In this document: positions 62,111-64,000 of the stretch, piece by piece
Numbering within the stretch: position 1 is the first letter of the stretch
Layout: each line of letters starts with the position of its first letter
DNA from: Thermohalobaculum sp965263335
GTDB lineage: Bacteria; Pseudomonadota; Alphaproteobacteria; Rhodobacterales; Rhodobacteraceae
Assembly: GCA_965263335.1 (NCBI GenBank)
Contig: CBDHHE010000003.1
Location: forward strand, 1-64,000
Length of the DNA stretch: 64,000 bases
Reading direction: 5' to 3'
Translations under genes and position numbers: made by a program
Notes under the pieces: model-generated
Database searches by the model: none
Told to the model about the DNA's origin: nothing
The model's input: only the letters and a program-made list of their open reading frames with translations

Positions 62111-62940
62111 CCAATACGCGTCATCGGGAGGTGGGCCCAAGCGCCGGTCTTCGGCTCGTAGCTGCTCAAAATGGTCTTCTGAGCCCCTGTGTCGAGGATG
62201 TCGAGCACGTTCGGGTGCGCACCCGATAGGTCGCCACCTCCGAATCGGCGCCAGTCGGGCACGACGTTGACCGGCATGGTGAAGACGTTGACCACGTCCG
62301 GTGCGTCGCGATCGCGGTAAAAGCGGAATCGGTTCTCCCACAAGGCACCCGACACCACGACCGCGTACCCCCAGCCGGGGCCAGGTCGCCCGCCGAGGTC
62401 GCGGACGGGGATGCGCGCCCAAACGCGTCGGCCGATGCTCTGCAGTCCGCCCGGCACGATGACGCGGTCGGCGTGCGCCCACGGCTTCAGCAGGTGGCGG
62501 GCGTAACCGGGTTGCGGGGTGAAGACCACAGCGCGCGTCCAGCCGTTGTCGGCGTCGAACGCGAGCTGCCGACCCGGTACGCCGGTCTTAACCCGGGTGG
62601 GCGCGTCCGGCCGCTGAAGATAAATATCGATATTTTGCACCGTTAGGCGGTTGTCGAGCGGGACGATGAACATCCGACTGCGGCGCGGCTCGAGCAACGG
62701 GCGGAGGCGTCCCAGAGTCACCTCAAAGCGGATGTAGTCCCCTTCGTCGACCATCTCGAAGCGCCGCAGGTCGAGGTCACCGCGCCGGTAGTCGTTTCTG
62801 AGCGGATACGAGTAGCTGCCGGGACCCCGGTCGTCCCCGGCCACATCGGTGGCTTTGACGATGACCCGCTCCGCGAAGGCCGAAGACCACGGTGCGGTCG
62901 CGAGCACGAAACCTAGGGCAGCAAAACCAACCGATCGCAT
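62086..62940 (-). CDS. Exported glucodextranase-C-like protein, third stand-alone copy
   Basis: 284 residues from ATG 62940, with a signal peptide (GFAALGFVLATAPWSSAFA). It carries the shared module: AGDDRGPGSYSYPLRNDYRR, LDLRRFEMVDEGDYIRFEV, then GWGYAVVVSGALWENRF and PDVVNVFTMPVNVVPDWRRF, the same segment order as the gene at 50873. It lies 45 bases downstream of valS on the same strand and converges on the second amylase. Likely a glucan-binding periplasmic or surface protein. Confidence 0.75.
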   Translation of the reverse strand: MRSVGFAALGFVLATAPWSSAFAERVIVKATDVAGDDRGPGSYSYPLRNDYRRGDLDLRRFEMVDEGDYIRFEVTLGRLRPLLEPRRSRMFIVPLDNRLTVQNIDIYLQRPDAPTRVKTGVPGRQLAFDADNGWTRAVVFTPQPGYARHLLKPWAHADRVIVPGGLQSIGRRVWARIPVRDLGGRPGPGWGYAVVVSGALWENRFRFYRDRDAPDVVNVFTMPVNVVPDWRRFGGGDLSGAHPNVLDILDTGAQKTILSSYEPKTGAWAHLPMTRIGQGPSSSR

Positions 62941-62985
62941 ACATGGTAAACGACCAGATGGGCGCCATTGTTTCAAGGATGCGGA

Positions 62986-64000
62986 TTAAACGCCGGCGGT
63001 TTCGGCGAGCTCATCTCGGGTGGCCCGCAGCTTTTCGAGGCGCGCCTCGGCCTGGGCTTGTTTGTCGCGGGTAAAGGCGACCTTGTCCGGCGGCGCCTTG
63101 TTGACGAAGTTGGGGTTGGCCAGCGTCTTGGCCGCGGACTCCGCTTCCTTTTCTGCCCGGGCGATCTCTTTGTCGAGGCGGGCGACCTCTTCTTTGAGGT
63201 CGATGTATTTACCGAGGTCGATGTACAGCTCGAAGTCCGGGTCGAACTGGGCGGCCATGCCTTTTTCACGGTCATCCACGAAGCCGATGCCGTCGAGTTT
63301 GGCGAGGAACATGACTGCGTCCTGCGCCTGCTCGAGCATGGGCTGCGTCGATGGGTTGAGCGATTTGACCTGCACCTCGACTTTGACGTTGTCCTTGATG
63401 TTCGACACCGACCGCAACTGCCGAACCGCGACGACGAACCGCTGCAAAATTTCGAAGCGGGCTTCGATGTCCGGCTGCGGGGTGTTTCGCGGATGCGGAT
63501 AGGTATCGCGCACCAACAATTCGCTCGTGGGCTCTCCGTCGTACCACAAGCCCAGCTTGGTCATCGATGGGACCAGTCGTGCCCATAGCGCTTCGGTGAC
63601 GAACGGCATGATGGGGTGCAGCAGCCGCAGCATGTCCGCAAGCACGGATCCCATGACTCGCAGCGCTCCCCGTCGGGTGCGGCCGTCTTTGCTATTGAGC
63701 CGAGTCTTCGAAAGTTCGAGGGCCCAGGAGCAGTAGTCGTTCCACACGAAGTGGTACAGCGATTGCGCCATCGCGCCGAAGTCGAAGGTGTCCAACGCCT
63801 TGCGCGTTTCGCGGATGACGGTATCGAGTCGCGCGAGGAGCCACTGGTCCTCGTCGGTCTCGGGCGCGAAATCGCCGGCCTTGCCGCCTTGGGCGAGTTC
63901 GGTGTCGAGGGTGGTGATCACGCGACCCGAGCCGTTCCATAGCTTTGTGACGAAGTTACGGCCCTCTGTGAATCGTGCCAAGGATAGCCGGACGTGTTCG
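62986..64000 (-). CDS. valS: Valyl-tRNA synthetase, C-terminal part (5' end outside window)
   Basis: The reading frame is open to the end of the window, so the catalytic core lies beyond it. The visible 338 residues are the anticodon-binding domain (FGAMAQSLYHFVWNDYCSWA, MLRLLHPIMPFVTEALWARL) and the C-terminal coiled-coil arm, with the marks LGKYIDLKEEVARLDKEI, KTLANPNFVNKAPPDKV and AQAEARLEKLRATRDEL, which bind tRNA-Val. These identify ValRS rather than IleRS or LeuRS. Confidence 0.93.
   Translation of the reverse strand, partial: EHVRLSLARFTEGRNFVTKLWNGSGRVITTLDTELAQGGKAGDFAPETDEDQWLLARLDTVIRETRKALDTFDFGAMAQSLYHFVWNDYCSWALELSKTRLNSKDGRTRRGALRVMGSVLADMLRLLHPIMPFVTEALWARLVPSMTKLGLWYDGEPTSELLVRDTYPHPRNTPQPDIEARFEILQRFVVAVRQLRSVSNIKDNVKVEVQVKSLNPSTQPMLEQAQDAVMFLAKLDGIGFVDDREKGMAAQFDPDFELYIDLGKYIDLKEEVARLDKEIARAEKEAESAAKTLANPNFVNKAPPDKVAFTRDKQAQAEARLEKLRATRDELAETAGV

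Overview
The window is a join of two unrelated DNAs. Bases 1-7263 are A+T-rich, with short spacers, no Shine-Dalgarno sites and a Bacteroidota-type TAnnTTTG promoter. They carry tailed-phage head and tail genes: the end of a tape-measure protein, a ClpP-type prohead protease, a probable major capsid protein, a portal protein and a probable head-tail connector. From 7264 to the end the DNA is G+C-rich, with many lipoboxes, GTG/TTG starts, Cys-rich lipoproteins and TPR/HEAT proteins, as expected of a Myxococcota/Bradymonadota-type deltaproteobacterium (inferred from gene content). The switch falls inside hisS, whose first codons are replaced by phage sequence. An assembly chimera is the simplest reading.

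Layout of the G+C-rich part. 7.3-16.5 kb: truncated hisS, a HEAT protein and a probable pseudokinase on the minus strand, an AlkA-like glycosylase, secreted proteins, a minisatellite, a DUF3052 protein and a DsbD-alpha-like lipoprotein. 16.6-23.9 kb: a 1,546-residue repeat lipoprotein coupled to ruvX, which has a 27-bp repeat tail, then two envelope proteins. 24-27.5 kb: a long tubulin/FtsZ-like gene with an AEP-repeat linker and HEAT tail, broken by two single-base frameshifts, divergent from greB. 28.2-33.7 kb: a tightly overlapping three-gene unit of PilZ protein, winged-helix-like protein and a 1,260-residue TerB-like/AAA/HerA-like double ATPase. 33.7-39.4 kb: a gene-poor stretch with an ECF sigma factor, decayed genes, a small seven-cysteine secreted peptide and two lipoproteins.

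39.6-62.9 kb is a maltodextrin/alpha-glucan utilisation island. A lipoprotein pullulanase diverges from a MalS-like lipoprotein amylase. Next comes a probable ten-gene operon: glucodextranase-C-like protein, outer-membrane barrel, two lipoproteins (one with a glucan-binding-like domain), a second glucodextranase-C-like protein, MalE, MalK, MalF, MalG and an exported AGE-family epimerase-like protein. Downstream are a second lipoprotein amylase with a glucodextranase-C-like tail and a third stand-alone module. The layout suggests surface capture and debranching, passage through the barrel, periplasmic processing and ABC import. MalF has a Cache-like sensor domain fused to its N terminus. The window ends inside valS.

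Best candidates for something undescribed: the Cache-MalF fusion with its glucan-capture operon, and the PilZ/wHTH/double-ATPase unit. No tRNA, rRNA, CRISPR array or insertion sequence was recognised.
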